Below, one piece after another: positions 8,582 through 17,298 of a stretch of DNA of 64,000 nucleotides. Both the position numbers and the translations under genes were made by a program. This stretch comes from Pseudomonas oryzicola (lineage in GTDB: Bacteria > Pseudomonadota > Gammaproteobacteria > Pseudomonadales > Pseudomonadaceae). The stretch is taken from assembly GCF_014269185.2 (NCBI RefSeq), contig NZ_JABWRZ020000001.1, positions 2,505,001-2,569,000 of the forward strand, written 5' to 3'. Each line of letters opens with the position of its first letter. The first letter of the stretch is position 1. Below the pieces are notes generated by a model that worked only from the letters and a program-made list of their open reading frames with translations, was not told the origin of the DNA and searched no databases.

Positions 8582-9384
8582 CTACTTCCTTCGAACATGA
8601 GGCGCACAAGGACCCGGAGCAGCTCGAACAGGAAATCAATGCCAAACGCGAGCATATCAGTGACCTGGTGGATGCCCTGGAACAGCGGCTGAGCCCGGGC
8701 CAGATGGTCGACCGGGTACTGGCTTACGCCAAGGGCAACGGCGGTGAGTTCTTCACCAACCTGGGCACCACCCTCAAGAACAACCCGGTGCCTGCCACCT
8801 TGACCGTGCTGGGCCTGGCGTGGCTCGGGCTCAACCAGAACCGCCCGTTCAATCCGGGGCCTGCGCACCACGGGCCGGGGCTGGGCGACAAGCTCGGCGA
8901 GGCGGTGGATAGCGTGAAGGGCGCCTTCGCATCGGCAGGCGAGGCGATGCACGATGCCAGCCAGAAAGTGCGCATGAAAGCGCATGACATGCGTGATCGG
9001 GCCAGTGACCTGAGCAGCGGTGCGCGGGATTCGATGGGCGCCTCTGCAGATACCCTGCGCAGTTCCGCACACAAGGTTGGTGACCAGGCAACCGCACTCA
9101 AGGGCCAGTTCGACCACCTGCTGCAAGAACAGCCGCTGGTGTTGGCTGCGCTGGGCATTGCGCTGGGTGCTGCGTTAGGAGCGGCGTTACCGGGTACCCG
9201 CAAGGAAGACCAGCTCATGGGTGCCAGCAGCGACCGCCTGAGCGACACGCTCAAGGCCAAAGGCAGCGAGGTGAAGGCGGCGGTTGCGCAGTCGCTCGAA
9301 CAAGGGGCCGACAAACCGCCGGCCCGGCCGGGGCGCGGCGCTGACGGCTCCGACCTGTCATCAGGGTTGGGCTTCAACCCCTGA
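8578..9384 (+). CDS. DUF3618 domain protein
   Basis: A 268-residue protein. The N-terminus carries the DUF3618 signature (QEINAKREHISDLVDALEQR). A hydrophobic stretch follows (about residues 61-78), then an amphipathic region of repeated A-rich helices. A second hydrophobic helix (PLVLAALGIALGAALGAALPG) lies near residue 190. It is the last gene of the coupled set starting at 7551. Probably a peripheral or bitopic membrane protein; function unknown. Confidence 0.8.
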   Translation: MTTSFEHEAHKDPEQLEQEINAKREHISDLVDALEQRLSPGQMVDRVLAYAKGNGGEFFTNLGTTLKNNPVPATLTVLGLAWLGLNQNRPFNPGPAHHGPGLGDKLGEAVDSVKGAFASAGEAMHDASQKVRMKAHDMRDRASDLSSGARDSMGASADTLRSSAHKVGDQATALKGQFDHLLQEQPLVLAALGIALGAALGAALPGTRKEDQLMGASSDRLSDTLKAKGSEVKAAVAQSLEQGADKPPARPGRGADGSDLSSGLGFNP

Positions 9385-9406
9385 TCCTGCGGCCCCTGCA
9401 GCACCA

Positions 9407-9432
9407 GCCCCTTCGGCCTGCGCTGAAGGGGC
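9407..9432. terminator. Hairpin between convergent genes
   Basis: GCCCCTTC (9407-9414) pairs perfectly with GAAGGGGC (9425-9432) across a 10-nt loop. It sits between the converging DUF3618 gene and the receiver-domain gene. There is no T-run, so intrinsic termination is only a suggestion. Confidence 0.45.
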
Positions 9433-9443
9433 CGCTGCCGGGG

Positions 9444-9854
9444 TCAGGCCGCAGGTCTGACGCTCGGCGGTTTGACCTTCCCCAACTGGTCGCCAATAAC
9501 CGCGAGCAACTGGTCAAGCGCCCAGGGCTTGGGCAGAAATACCGCACCTGGCGGTAGCGTGGTGCTGGCCGCATCGTGGTAACCACTCATGACAATGATC
9601 CGGGTCGCCGGTTGGCGGTCATGAAGTTCCTGCGCAAGCGCCAGCCCGTTCAACGGGCCGGGCGTTCTGACGTCGGTCAGCAGCAGTGAAAATGCCTGCC
9701 GTAGCGAGAGCCGCCGGCCCTCTTCGGCGGTACCCACCGGGAAGACCGTGGCGCCCAGGTCTTCCAGGGCGCAGGTCAGCAGTTCACGCAGGATCGGCTC
9801 GTCCTCCACCAGCAGGATGGTTGGGTGAACAGCGGATGACTCGTAGGTGTTCAT
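9444..9854 (-). CDS. Single-domain response regulator
   Basis: A 136-residue receiver domain with no output domain. The acidic pocket (VEDEP), the phosphoacceptor region LLLTDVRTPG (Asp), the conserved MSG segment (IIVMSGYHD) and the lysine in FLPKPW are all present. The start at 9854 (MNTYESS) places the domain about 12 residues in. Orphan receivers of this type often act with hybrid histidine kinases. No kinase is in the window. Confidence 0.85.
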   Translation of the reverse strand: MNTYESSAVHPTILLVEDEPILRELLTCALEDLGATVFPVGTAEEGRRLSLRQAFSLLLTDVRTPGPLNGLALAQELHDRQPATRIIVMSGYHDAASTTLPPGAVFLPKPWALDQLLAVIGDQLGKVKPPSVRPAA

Positions 9855-10056
9855 GGCAATACTCAAACATCGCGCACGGGTGGAAAGAAGGGACCTCCGG
9901 GTCAGCTTGCGACGATCAATCAATGCAGGCGGTGGCAGTGCGCTATCACTGCGACAGCGGCTGTTTGCCAAAAATTCCTTTTTGCTGACAGGTTTTGTGC
10001 AGTGATGCAGACCGGGCAGCGCAACACGTTGGCGTTGCCCGGAGTTACCGGCCAGG

Positions 10057-10752
10057 TCAGGCGCCGGGTTGCTGACCCAGGCGCTTGAGCAGTGCCCTGG
10101 CCACCGCTTCGGATGACGCGGGGTTCTGGCCGGTGATCAAATGGCCGTCCTCGACCACGTGGCTGGCCCAGTCGGCAGCCTTGGAATATTCACCACCGTG
10201 GGCCTTGAGCATGTCCTCCACCAGAAACGGCACCACCTCGCTCAGCCCCACCGCCTGTTCTTCGCTGTTGGCGAAGCCGGTCACTCGCTTGCCCTTGACC
10301 ACCGGGTGCCCGTCGGGTGCCTTCACCTCCTTCAGCACGGCGGGTGCATGACACACAGCGGCAATCGGCTTGTTAGCGGCATAGAACGCTTCGAGCAGGG
10401 TCCGCGAATCTGCGTCCTCGGCCAGGTCCCATAATGGCCCGTGCCCGCCGGGGTAGAACACCGCATCGAAGTGGTAGGGGTCGATTTCCCCGAGTGGTAC
10501 GGTGTCGGCCAGGGCCATTTGCCCTTCGGTGTCGTGGGCGAAGCGCCGGGTTGCCTCGGTCTGGGCGTCAGCCTCGTCGCTCTTCGGGTCCAGTGGCGGC
10601 TGGCCGCCCTTGGGCGAGGCGAGCGTGACATCGGCACCGGCGTCGATGAACACGTAGTAGGGCGCGGCGAATTCCTCCAGCCAGAAGCCGGTTTTCTTGC
10701 CGGTGTCGCCCAGTTGGTCGTGAGAGGTCAGGACCATCAGAATGTTCTTCAT
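10057..10752 (-). CDS. DJ-1/PfpI family type 1 glutamine amidotransferase-like protein (Hsp31-like)
   Basis: 231 residues. The nucleophile elbow IAAVCHAPAVL carries the conserved Cys-His. FYPGGHGPLWDL holds the expected motif, and the C-terminal region ITGQNPASSEAVA is typical of the YDR533C/Hsp31 branch (chaperone/glyoxalase III-like). The start at 10752 (MKNILMVLTS) opens the first beta strand exactly; longer readings are unlikely. Probably a stress-protective glyoxalase or deglycase-type enzyme. Confidence 0.85.
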   Translation of the reverse strand: MKNILMVLTSHDQLGDTGKKTGFWLEEFAAPYYVFIDAGADVTLASPKGGQPPLDPKSDEADAQTEATRRFAHDTEGQMALADTVPLGEIDPYHFDAVFYPGGHGPLWDLAEDADSRTLLEAFYAANKPIAAVCHAPAVLKEVKAPDGHPVVKGKRVTGFANSEEQAVGLSEVVPFLVEDMLKAHGGEYSKAADWASHVVEDGHLITGQNPASSEAVARALLKRLGQQPGA

Positions 10753-10902
10753 GCAAGCATGTCCTCCGAAGGTGAATGGGCAGTGCGCGACTCGCCCTGC
10801 ATTACTCTGGGAGGGTTGCGCGCAGCAAAGCGTTCCATGACGTTGCAGGAACCGCAGCGTCGATGGCGTTGCCGAATGTAAAGGTGACTTGGAGGATTCC
10901 TC

Positions 10903-11061
10903 ATGCAGCCAGAAACCGAAGGGCTTGAAGAGCAAGGGCCGGGCAAGGCCCCGTTCATCAACGACCCCCTCAAGCCCGCGTCACCCCCACTGAACGATGC
11001 GGATGCCACGGACGCAGCCCAAGCCGAGCAGGATATCCCGGACGATGACGAGCCGCTTTGA
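10903..11061 (+). CDS. Small acidic protein (52 aa)
   Basis: A short frame starting MQPETEGLEEQGPGKAPF and ending in DIPDDDEPL. It is strongly acidic and proline-rich, with no hydrophobic segment, so probably disordered. The case for a real gene is a good GGAGGA site at 10891-10896 at correct spacing, and close linkage to the next gene (15 nt). Family not recognised. Confidence 0.55.
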   Translation: MQPETEGLEEQGPGKAPFINDPLKPASPPLNDADATDAAQAEQDIPDDDEPL

Positions 11062-11075
11062 ACAGGAGCAGTGCG

Positions 11076-11861
11076 ATGGACACTTATCATGTCCGCCGCC
11101 GACCCGAGGCGCTCCAAGGGCTGACCCGGTCACGGCTCGCCGGTGATCGGCACGACACGGTCATCTGTGCCCGGCCCGAGCGCAAAGCCATGAACGAGAA
11201 GCTGAGGCTGCCTGCCAGTTGCGCCCCGTCGGCCACGCCCCGCCAGAGCGCAGCCCTGCTGGCAGTGGCCACGGTGATGGTCCTTGCCTCCGGGGTGGCG
11301 CCATTGGACCGGGCAGACTGGCTGGTGGAAAACGTCTTGCCGGTAGGGTTGCTGCTGAGCCTGGCACTGACCTGTCGGCGCTGGCGCTTTTCCCCAGCGG
11401 CCTATCTGGCCATCGTCGTGCTACTGGCGATTCACGAACTGGGCGCGCATTTCACCTATGCCAAGGTGCCCTACGATGACTGGCTGGAAGCGCTCACCGG
11501 CCACTCGCTGAATACCGCCATGGGCTGGCAGCGCAATCAGTTCGATCGGCTGGTGCATCTGAGCTACGGCCTGCTGTTCGTCTGGCCGATCAAGGAGCTG
11601 CTGCAACGAAAGGCCGGCCTGAACGGCGCCTGGCTTGCGCTGGGCACCGTGTCGATGGTGCTGGCGACGTCGGCACTGTATGAACTGTTCGAATGGGTGG
11701 GCGGCCAGTACCTGGGCGACGACCGGGCGCGAGCGTTCCTGGCGACCCAGAAAGACCCCTGGGACGCACAGAAGGACATGGCCCTGGCGTTGTCCGGCGC
11801 TGTGGTGTGTTTGTTGATCCAGCAATTGGCGGCGTTCAATAGACCAGGGCCGGCGGCCTAG
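11076..11861 (+). CDS. DUF2238 (YjdF-like) membrane protein
   Basis: An integral membrane protein with about six helices. The segments VVLLAIHELGAHFTYAKVPYDDW, FDRLVHLSYGLLFVWPIKELL and ALYELFEWVGG are DUF2238 hallmarks. The start at 11076 has a good AGGAG site. An alternative ATG at 11190 gives a 223-residue protein closer to the family norm (E. coli YjdF 209 aa), but has no ribosome site. Function unknown. Confidence 0.78.
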   Translation: MDTYHVRRRPEALQGLTRSRLAGDRHDTVICARPERKAMNEKLRLPASCAPSATPRQSAALLAVATVMVLASGVAPLDRADWLVENVLPVGLLLSLALTCRRWRFSPAAYLAIVVLLAIHELGAHFTYAKVPYDDWLEALTGHSLNTAMGWQRNQFDRLVHLSYGLLFVWPIKELLQRKAGLNGAWLALGTVSMVLATSALYELFEWVGGQYLGDDRARAFLATQKDPWDAQKDMALALSGAVVCLLIQQLAAFNRPGPAA

Positions 11862-11890
11862 GCGTGCGCGAGCGAAGAGGGTGTTTATTC

Positions 11891-11909
11891 GCGATTATTT
11901 CTCATTTAC
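11891..11909. promoter_or_regulatory. Candidate Fur box
   Basis: An AT-rich stretch; its reverse strand reads TGTAAATGAGAAATAATCGC. This resembles Pseudomonas Fur boxes such as AATGAGAATNATT. It lies about 50-60 nt upstream of the FecI-like sigma gene, where iron control is expected. Confidence 0.4.
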
Positions 11910-11954
11910 ACTTGGCGCCTCTCTTCGCAGCCTAGCGCTCTTGCAGGATCTATC

Positions 11955-12479
11955 GTGTCGTTCGAGCCCGCCAAACCGACGCTGTTGTCTACCTTGGTAC
12001 GTCACTACGACGAGCTGGTGGACCACATTCGCCGACGCTTCGGCGACCGAGGCATGGCTCGCGACGTTGTGCATGACGTGTGCGTGCAGTTGCTCGAACG
12101 CGGCGAAAAGGACGACGTTCGGGCACCACTGGCGTTGCTGCGCAAGATCTCCAACGACACCGCCATCAGCCGCTATCGCAGCGATCGTCGTCGGGGCGCC
12201 TGGGTGCAGGCGTTCGCCGAGCTGCCGGAGGTGGTCTGCCCGGCACCGACGCCCGGAGGCAGGTATGATGCCGAGCGCGAGTTCCAACTGCTGGTCAACG
12301 CTATCGCCAGCCTCCCGCCCCGCTGCCAGGCCGTTTTCATCATGCACAAGATCCACCAGATGCCCCAGGCCGAGGTCGCCGCACACCTGGGGCTTTCCAT
12401 CAAGACCGTGGAAAAGCACCTGCGCCTCGGGGTGGCGACATGCAAGGAGCGGCTTGGCCGTGACGGGGTGTGCGCATGA
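11955..12479 (+). CDS. FecI-like ECF sigma factor
   Basis: 174 residues. Region 2 is visible in RRFGDRGMARDVVHDVCVQLLER, and region 4 in LPPRCQAVFIMHKIHQMPQAEVAAHLGLSIKTVEKHL. The protein would direct RNA polymerase to the promoter of the downstream TonB receptor when the ferric ligand is sensed. Start is GTG at 11955. It overlaps the FecR-like gene by 4 nt. A Fur-like site upstream suggests iron repression. Confidence 0.9.
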   Translation: MSFEPAKPTLLSTLVRHYDELVDHIRRRFGDRGMARDVVHDVCVQLLERGEKDDVRAPLALLRKISNDTAISRYRSDRRRGAWVQAFAELPEVVCPAPTPGGRYDAEREFQLLVNAIASLPPRCQAVFIMHKIHQMPQAEVAAHLGLSIKTVEKHLRLGVATCKERLGRDGVCA

Positions 12480-13306
12480 GCCACACGCCGGAACAGTTGC
12501 CACTGGACGAGGCGCTGGAGCGGCATCGTGACCAGCTCCGCCAGCTGTTCCCCGTCCCGCCGCCCAGGCCCGCACGCACGAAAGTGGCCAAGTCGGCGGC
12601 TATTGCGCTGGTGGTTGCATGCGCCTTTGTAGCCCTGGCCTGGCTGAACCCCGTGTACAAGACCGAGCGTTTCGCTACCGCCATTGGTGAACAACGCGCT
12701 GTGTTGCTGGGCGACGGCAGCAGACTGCTGCTCGACAGCGGTTCCCGCGTCGATGTTCGCTGGCGCCTGCGCAGTCGCGAAGCCGGCCTGCACGCCGGGC
12801 AGGTCCTGTTCGATGTGTCCTCGGCCGTGTACCGCCCGTTCGTGGTGTCGGCAGGGCTGACGAAAGTCGAGGTGCTAGGCACGCTGTTCAATGTGCGCCG
12901 CCTGGATGACGACAACGTGCGCGTGACACTGGCGCGCGGGCGCGTGCAGGTCGCCGCTGCGGCGCAAACGCCTGTCAGCCTCATGCCAGGGCAACAGGTT
13001 GATGCGATTGGCGGGCGACTGCTGCCGGTGACCAACGCTGACGCCGCCAGGGCGATGGCCTGGAAGGAAGGGCGCATCGTGTTCGAGCAGACGCCGCTGG
13101 GTGAAGCAGTGTCGGTGTTGCGCCACTATCGTAAGGCAGCCATTCGCCTGGACGACCCGAGCCTGGCCGCGCTCAAGCTGAGCGGGGTGTTCGACGCGCA
13201 CAATGTCGACCGGCTGCTGGCGCTGCTACCGAGCATCCTGCCGGTTTCGGTGCAGCAGGAAGGCGATGGCAGCGTGCAGATCCGGCGCAAACCAGTACGA
13301 AAATAA
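12476..13306 (+). CDS. FecR-like anti-sigma/sigma regulator
   Basis: 276 residues. A short cytoplasmic N-terminus (about 1-38) precedes one membrane helix (about 39-57, SAAIALVVACAFVALAWL) and a periplasmic FecR domain (LLGDGSRLLLDSGSRVDV and ARGRVQVAAA...PGQQV). A DUF4974-like STN-related C-terminus follows (PLGEAVSVLRHYRKAAIRL). It transmits the receptor's signal across the membrane to the sigma factor. The start ATG at 12476 overlaps the sigma stop. Confidence 0.9.
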   Translation: MSHTPEQLPLDEALERHRDQLRQLFPVPPPRPARTKVAKSAAIALVVACAFVALAWLNPVYKTERFATAIGEQRAVLLGDGSRLLLDSGSRVDVRWRLRSREAGLHAGQVLFDVSSAVYRPFVVSAGLTKVEVLGTLFNVRRLDDDNVRVTLARGRVQVAAAAQTPVSLMPGQQVDAIGGRLLPVTNADAARAMAWKEGRIVFEQTPLGEAVSVLRHYRKAAIRLDDPSLAALKLSGVFDAHNVDRLLALLPSILPVSVQQEGDGSVQIRRKPVRK

Positions 13307-13381
13307 TTCTCAGGCGCAGGTAGGGTTGCTCGATGTCCGTGGCGGCTACAAGAAAAGCCTACCCACAAAGGATCTCGAGAA

Positions 13382-15820
13382 GTGCATTTTCCGCTCCGCA
13401 ATCGTCAACTCCGCCTGTCACTACTGGCCAGTAGCTTGCTCATCGCAATGTCGGCCGAAGGCCGTGAACGGGTGAACGTGGACCTGCCTGCTGCCCCGCT
13501 GGGTGAGGCCATCAACGCCCTGGCGCAGCAGTCTTCGGTACAGATCCTGTTCGCCAGTGATCTTGCTGCAGGTCGCCAGACCCCTGCGGTGAAGGGCCGC
13601 TTCACCATCGAGGAAGCACTTCGGACACTGCTCAAGGACAGCGGCCTGCAAGTCGAGGCCAGGGATGAACGCACCTTTGTCGTCGTCCCACAGGGTTCAC
13701 CCACTGCCATGCCGACAGCCCGGACTGCGCCCGTGGAAATGGCGCAGATGGAAATCACCGCTTCGCGTACCAGCAGCAGCCTGGTTTCCGCGACGCGGCA
13801 GTCCACCGTTATCGAGCATGAGCAACTGCAGGAGCTGCGCCAGGGCTCGGAGAGCCTGGCCACGGTACTGGCCAAGGCGGTGCCGGGCATGTCCGACTCC
13901 AGCCGCACCGTCACCGAGTACGGGCAGACCTTGCGCGGGCGCAGCCTGTTGGTCATGGTCGACGGCGTGCCGCTCAATACCAACCGCGACTCGTCGCGCA
14001 ACCTGGCCAACATCGACCCGGCACTGATCGAACGGGTCGAAGTCATCCGTGGCAGCAGCGCCATCTATGGCAGCGGCGCCACGGGGGGCATCATTTCCAT
14101 CACCACACGGCCTGCCGGTGGCGACAACCGGGCTGAAACCAGCCTCAGCGCCACCTCGCCGTTGACCCGCCTGGGCAGCGATGGCCTGGGTGGGCAGTTC
14201 CAGCAGTACGTTGCCGGCTCGCAGGGCGCGGTGGACTATGCCTTCGACTTCGGTACCCGCCATATCGGTGCTTCATACGACGCGCACGGCGACCGCATCG
14301 CCCCGGAGCCCAGCCAGGGCGACCTGTTCGACTCGAACATCTACAACGTTGGCGGCAAGCTGGGGCTGCACCTCGACGACAACCAGCGTATCCAGCTCGC
14401 GGCCAGCCACTACGAGGCACGCCAGGATAGCGACCATGCCACCGACCCCAGTGTCGCCAGGTACCCGGCAGGTTCGCTGCCGGCCAACGCGATCAAGGGC
14501 CTGGACCTGGACGAGCAGAACCATATCCGCAACACCCTGCTGAACCTGGAGTACGAGCACCTCGACATCCTCGGCAGCAAGCTCTCTGCCCAGCTGTACT
14601 ACCGGGACTACTTCACCCGCTTCACGCCCTTCGATGCCCGCGCCGTCGCCACCCGTGGCGGCAATGTCGACCAGATCATGCAGAACAGCGAAGTGTTCGG
14701 CAGCCGCCTGACCTTGCGCACACCGCTTGGCGACAGCGGCAACACCGAGCTGGTGTGGGGCGGCGACTACAACCAGGAACGCAGCGACATGCCGATCGAT
14801 GTGTTCGACCCGGCGGCTTACGATGCCAGCGGCGGCCTGGTCTTCGACAAGATCGGCGGGCTGACCTACATGCCACCACTCAAGACCCGTAGCGCCGGAG
14901 CGTTCGCCCAGCTGCAGCATCGCTTTGACGAGCACTGGTCGGTGGACGGCGGCTTGCGCTACGAGTACTCCACCGCCGAATTCGATGATTTCGTGCCGTT
15001 GTCCGAATCGAGGGCGGCTTCACCCGTGGCGGTGGAGGGCGGAAAGATCCATTACGATGCACTGCTGTCGAACCTCGGCATCGTCTATTCACCGGTGCTT
15101 GGCCAGGAGCTCTACGCCTCCTTCAGCCAGGGCTTCCAACTGCCTGACGTGGGCATCCAATTGCGCAATGCACGGCGTGGCTTCGACCTTGGCGCCTCGA
15201 ACCTGGAGCCTGTCAAGACCAACAACTATGAGCTCGGCTGGCGCGGCGAGCTGGGCGGCAACACACTCGGCACGTTGGCACTGTTCTACACCACCTCCAA
15301 GCTGGGCGACGTGCAGAGTTTCAACAATGGCCTGATCCTCACCCGGACCAAGGAGCGCATCTATGGAGTCGAAGCCAGTGCCGACTGGCTGTCGGACGAT
15401 GCAGTGTGGGGGGCTGGGGGCAGTGCGAGCTGGATGCGCGGGCGCGAGAAGCCGGACGGCAAAGGCTGGCAGGACATGACCGGCTACCGGGTGCCGCCGC
15501 TGAAGCTGACTGCCTATGTGCAATACAAGCCGACCCTGGACTGGAGCAACCGCCTGCAAGCCACGTTCTTCGATGGCAAGGACTACAGGCTTGATGGCCT
15601 GGACAGCTTTGGCCGGCACGAGGTGAGCAGCTATACGACCGTCGACCTGATCAGCCAGTACCAGGTCTCTGCTGACGACAAGGTCAGCGTCGGCATCCAG
15701 AACCTGTTCAACCGGGACTACTACCCGCTCTACAGCCAGTTGTTGCGCAACAACAACAATACCAGCCACTTGCCAGCCCCCGGCGCGGTGGTGACCGCCA
15801 GCTATACGCACAATTGGTGA
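13382..15820 (+). CDS. TonB-dependent siderophore receptor with signalling domain (transducer)
   Basis: 812 residues. A signal peptide (about 1-27) is followed by an STN signalling domain (VNVDLPAAPLGEAINALAQQ), which contacts FecR. The plug follows, with the GRSLLVMVDGVPLN and RVEVIRGSSAIYGSGATGGI segments. The beta-barrel ends in aromatic W. The receptor imports a ferric siderophore; it resembles aerobactin/IutA-type receptors, but the ligand is inference. The start is GTG at 13382. It is 75 nt behind the FecI-FecR pair. Confidence 0.9.
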   Translation: MHFPLRNRQLRLSLLASSLLIAMSAEGRERVNVDLPAAPLGEAINALAQQSSVQILFASDLAAGRQTPAVKGRFTIEEALRTLLKDSGLQVEARDERTFVVVPQGSPTAMPTARTAPVEMAQMEITASRTSSSLVSATRQSTVIEHEQLQELRQGSESLATVLAKAVPGMSDSSRTVTEYGQTLRGRSLLVMVDGVPLNTNRDSSRNLANIDPALIERVEVIRGSSAIYGSGATGGIISITTRPAGGDNRAETSLSATSPLTRLGSDGLGGQFQQYVAGSQGAVDYAFDFGTRHIGASYDAHGDRIAPEPSQGDLFDSNIYNVGGKLGLHLDDNQRIQLAASHYEARQDSDHATDPSVARYPAGSLPANAIKGLDLDEQNHIRNTLLNLEYEHLDILGSKLSAQLYYRDYFTRFTPFDARAVATRGGNVDQIMQNSEVFGSRLTLRTPLGDSGNTELVWGGDYNQERSDMPIDVFDPAAYDASGGLVFDKIGGLTYMPPLKTRSAGAFAQLQHRFDEHWSVDGGLRYEYSTAEFDDFVPLSESRAASPVAVEGGKIHYDALLSNLGIVYSPVLGQELYASFSQGFQLPDVGIQLRNARRGFDLGASNLEPVKTNNYELGWRGELGGNTLGTLALFYTTSKLGDVQSFNNGLILTRTKERIYGVEASADWLSDDAVWGAGGSASWMRGREKPDGKGWQDMTGYRVPPLKLTAYVQYKPTLDWSNRLQATFFDGKDYRLDGLDSFGRHEVSSYTTVDLISQYQVSADDKVSVGIQNLFNRDYYPLYSQLLRNNNNTSHLPAPGAVVTASYTHNW

Positions 15821-15866
15821 CCTGCATCATTCGGCCCAGGCGGGTGGGGACCGATGGTAGTCGCCA

Positions 15867-15912
15867 TGTATAGAAATTCGACTATATCTGTACAATAATT
15901 TTATTTTGTATA
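15867..15912. promoter_or_regulatory. Cluster of TGTAYA sites, probable LitR operator
   Basis: TGTATA (15867), TGTACA (15889) and TGTATA (15907) stand in an AT-rich stretch just before the chalcone-isomerase-like operon. The 18-nt step between the last two equals that of the sites at 23913 and 23931. This fits shared control by the MerR/LitR-type regulator in the window. Confidence 0.6.
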
Positions 15913-15929
15913 GTATTTGAGTCGAGGCG

Positions 15930-16457
15930 ATGGCGATGCCAACCGCAGCGCGTTGGGCCGGGCTGGCTCTGTTGCTCCTGTTCGCCGGGCCGGCCCCCGC
16001 CGACTGGCGCTCGGTAGTGCCTGCTGCCCAGCTGTCCGGCAGCGGTGAATTCACCTGGTTCGGAATGCGCCTGTACAGCGCCCGGCTCTGGTCTAGCGGG
16101 CCTGTCCAGGATGGGCAGCATGCGTTCGCACTTGAACTGCGCTACCACGTGGAACTGTCCCGCGACACCTTGGTGCAAGCCAGCCTCAAGGAAATGCGCA
16201 GGCTTGGCGCTGCTCCGGAGCAACTCGATGCCTGGCGTGGTTTGCTGGAGGCGGCTTTTGTCGATGTTCGCCCAGGCCAGCGTATCACTGGCGTGTATCT
16301 GCCAGGCCTGGGCTGCCGCTTCTACGTGGATGACAGGTTGCGTCGCGAAATCGGCGATACCGCCTTCGCCAAGGCATTTTTCGCCATCTGGCTGGGCGAG
16401 GGTGCCAGGGACCAGCAATTGCGCGCCCGCCTACTGGGCCGTCAACCATGGGGGTGA
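15930..16457 (+). CDS. Chalcone-isomerase-like secreted protein
   Basis: 175 residues. A signal peptide (about 1-24, ending in APAD) precedes a chalcone-isomerase-fold domain. Its core is FTWFGMRLYSARLWS, ALELRYHVELSRDTLVQASLKEM and VYLPGLGCRFY. Bacterial members bind fatty-acid-like ligands and have no proven enzyme activity. It is the first gene of the + strand light-response operon, behind the TGTAYA cluster. Its end almost touches the next gene. Confidence 0.8.
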   Translation: MAMPTAARWAGLALLLLFAGPAPADWRSVVPAAQLSGSGEFTWFGMRLYSARLWSSGPVQDGQHAFALELRYHVELSRDTLVQASLKEMRRLGAAPEQLDAWRGLLEAAFVDVRPGQRITGVYLPGLGCRFYVDDRLRREIGDTAFAKAFFAIWLGEGARDQQLRARLLGRQPWG

Positions 16458-16459
16458 AC

Positions 16460-16996
16460 ATGTACAAGGTGCTGCTGATGACCGCCTGCCTGCTGCTGGC
16501 CAGCTGCGGCAATGTCGACGTGGATCATTATGCCCGGGAAACACCGGCCTTTGACCTGGCGGCGTTCTTCTCGCGGCCGGTACAAGCCTGGGGCATGTTC
16601 CAGAAGCGTTCCGGCGAAGTGGTCAAGCGCTTTCATGTGCGCATCGACAGCCGACGCGACGGCGAGCGGCTGATCCTGGACGAGCACTTCACCTACAGCG
16701 ATGGCACCCGACAGCAGCGCACCTGGACCTTGGTGCCGGACGGCCGCGGCCAGTGGAAGGGCACCGCGGGCGATGTGATCGGCGAGGCCCGCGGGCAGGT
16801 GGCGGGCAACGCCTTGCGCTGGCGCTACCGCTTGGACCTGCCGGTAGACGGCAGGCACTGGGAAGTGGAGCTGGACGACTGGATGTACCTGATGGATGAA
16901 GACACGCTGATCAACCGCTCCAGCATGAGCAAGCTGGGCGTCGAGGTTGGCCAGGTTACCTTGTTCTTTCGCCGCATGCCGGAGGTCACACCATGA
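16460..16996 (+). CDS. DUF3833 lipoprotein
   Basis: 178 residues from ATG 16460, chosen because GGGGG lies 6 nt upstream; an alternative ATG is at 16448. The N-terminus is a lipoprotein signal (LLLASCG lipobox). The DUF3833 domain shows AWGMFQKRSGEVVKRFHV, LDEHFTYSDGT and DDWMYLMDEDTLINRSSMSK. It is anchored in the cell envelope. The stop overlaps the next start by 4 nt. Confidence 0.85.
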   Translation: MYKVLLMTACLLLASCGNVDVDHYARETPAFDLAAFFSRPVQAWGMFQKRSGEVVKRFHVRIDSRRDGERLILDEHFTYSDGTRQQRTWTLVPDGRGQWKGTAGDVIGEARGQVAGNALRWRYRLDLPVDGRHWEVELDDWMYLMDEDTLINRSSMSKLGVEVGQVTLFFRRMPEVTP

Positions 16997-17298
16997 ACCT
17001 GCAACGCCTTACCGAACTGGCCGCCGCCGGCGCCGTCAACGAACTCGAACTGCTGTCACTGGAGGGCGGTTTCTACGTGCTGCGGGCCCTGACCGGCGCC
17101 GGCCCGGTGACCTTGAGCGATGAGCACGGGCAGGCCACGCGCCTGCGCTCTACAACCGAGGTGCGCCAACTGCTCGCCGGCTGGCCGGAGGTGCCCTGCA
17201 TGCTGGTGCAACAAGTGGTGCATGACGAAATGTGCGGCCAGCGCGACGGCCCCATCGCGCCGCTGCGGGTGCCTTTGTCGCTGAGTACGCAATGGTAG
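16993..17298 (+). CDS. DUF6482 family protein
   Basis: 101 residues. LLSLEGGFYVLRAL and CMLVQQVVHDEMCG are typical of the Pseudomonas DUF6482 family. No catalytic residue is apparent. It overlaps the lipoprotein by 4 nt and the photolyase by 7 nt, so it is translated with both. Function unknown. Confidence 0.75.
   Translation: MNLQRLTELAAAGAVNELELLSLEGGFYVLRALTGAGPVTLSDEHGQATRLRSTTEVRQLLAGWPEVPCMLVQQVVHDEMCGQRDGPIAPLRVPLSLSTQW

Noticed and set aside
13307..13381. A terminator between fecR and the TonB receptor
   Set aside because: The gap contains no convincing hairpin with T-run; it is more likely the receptor's promoter.
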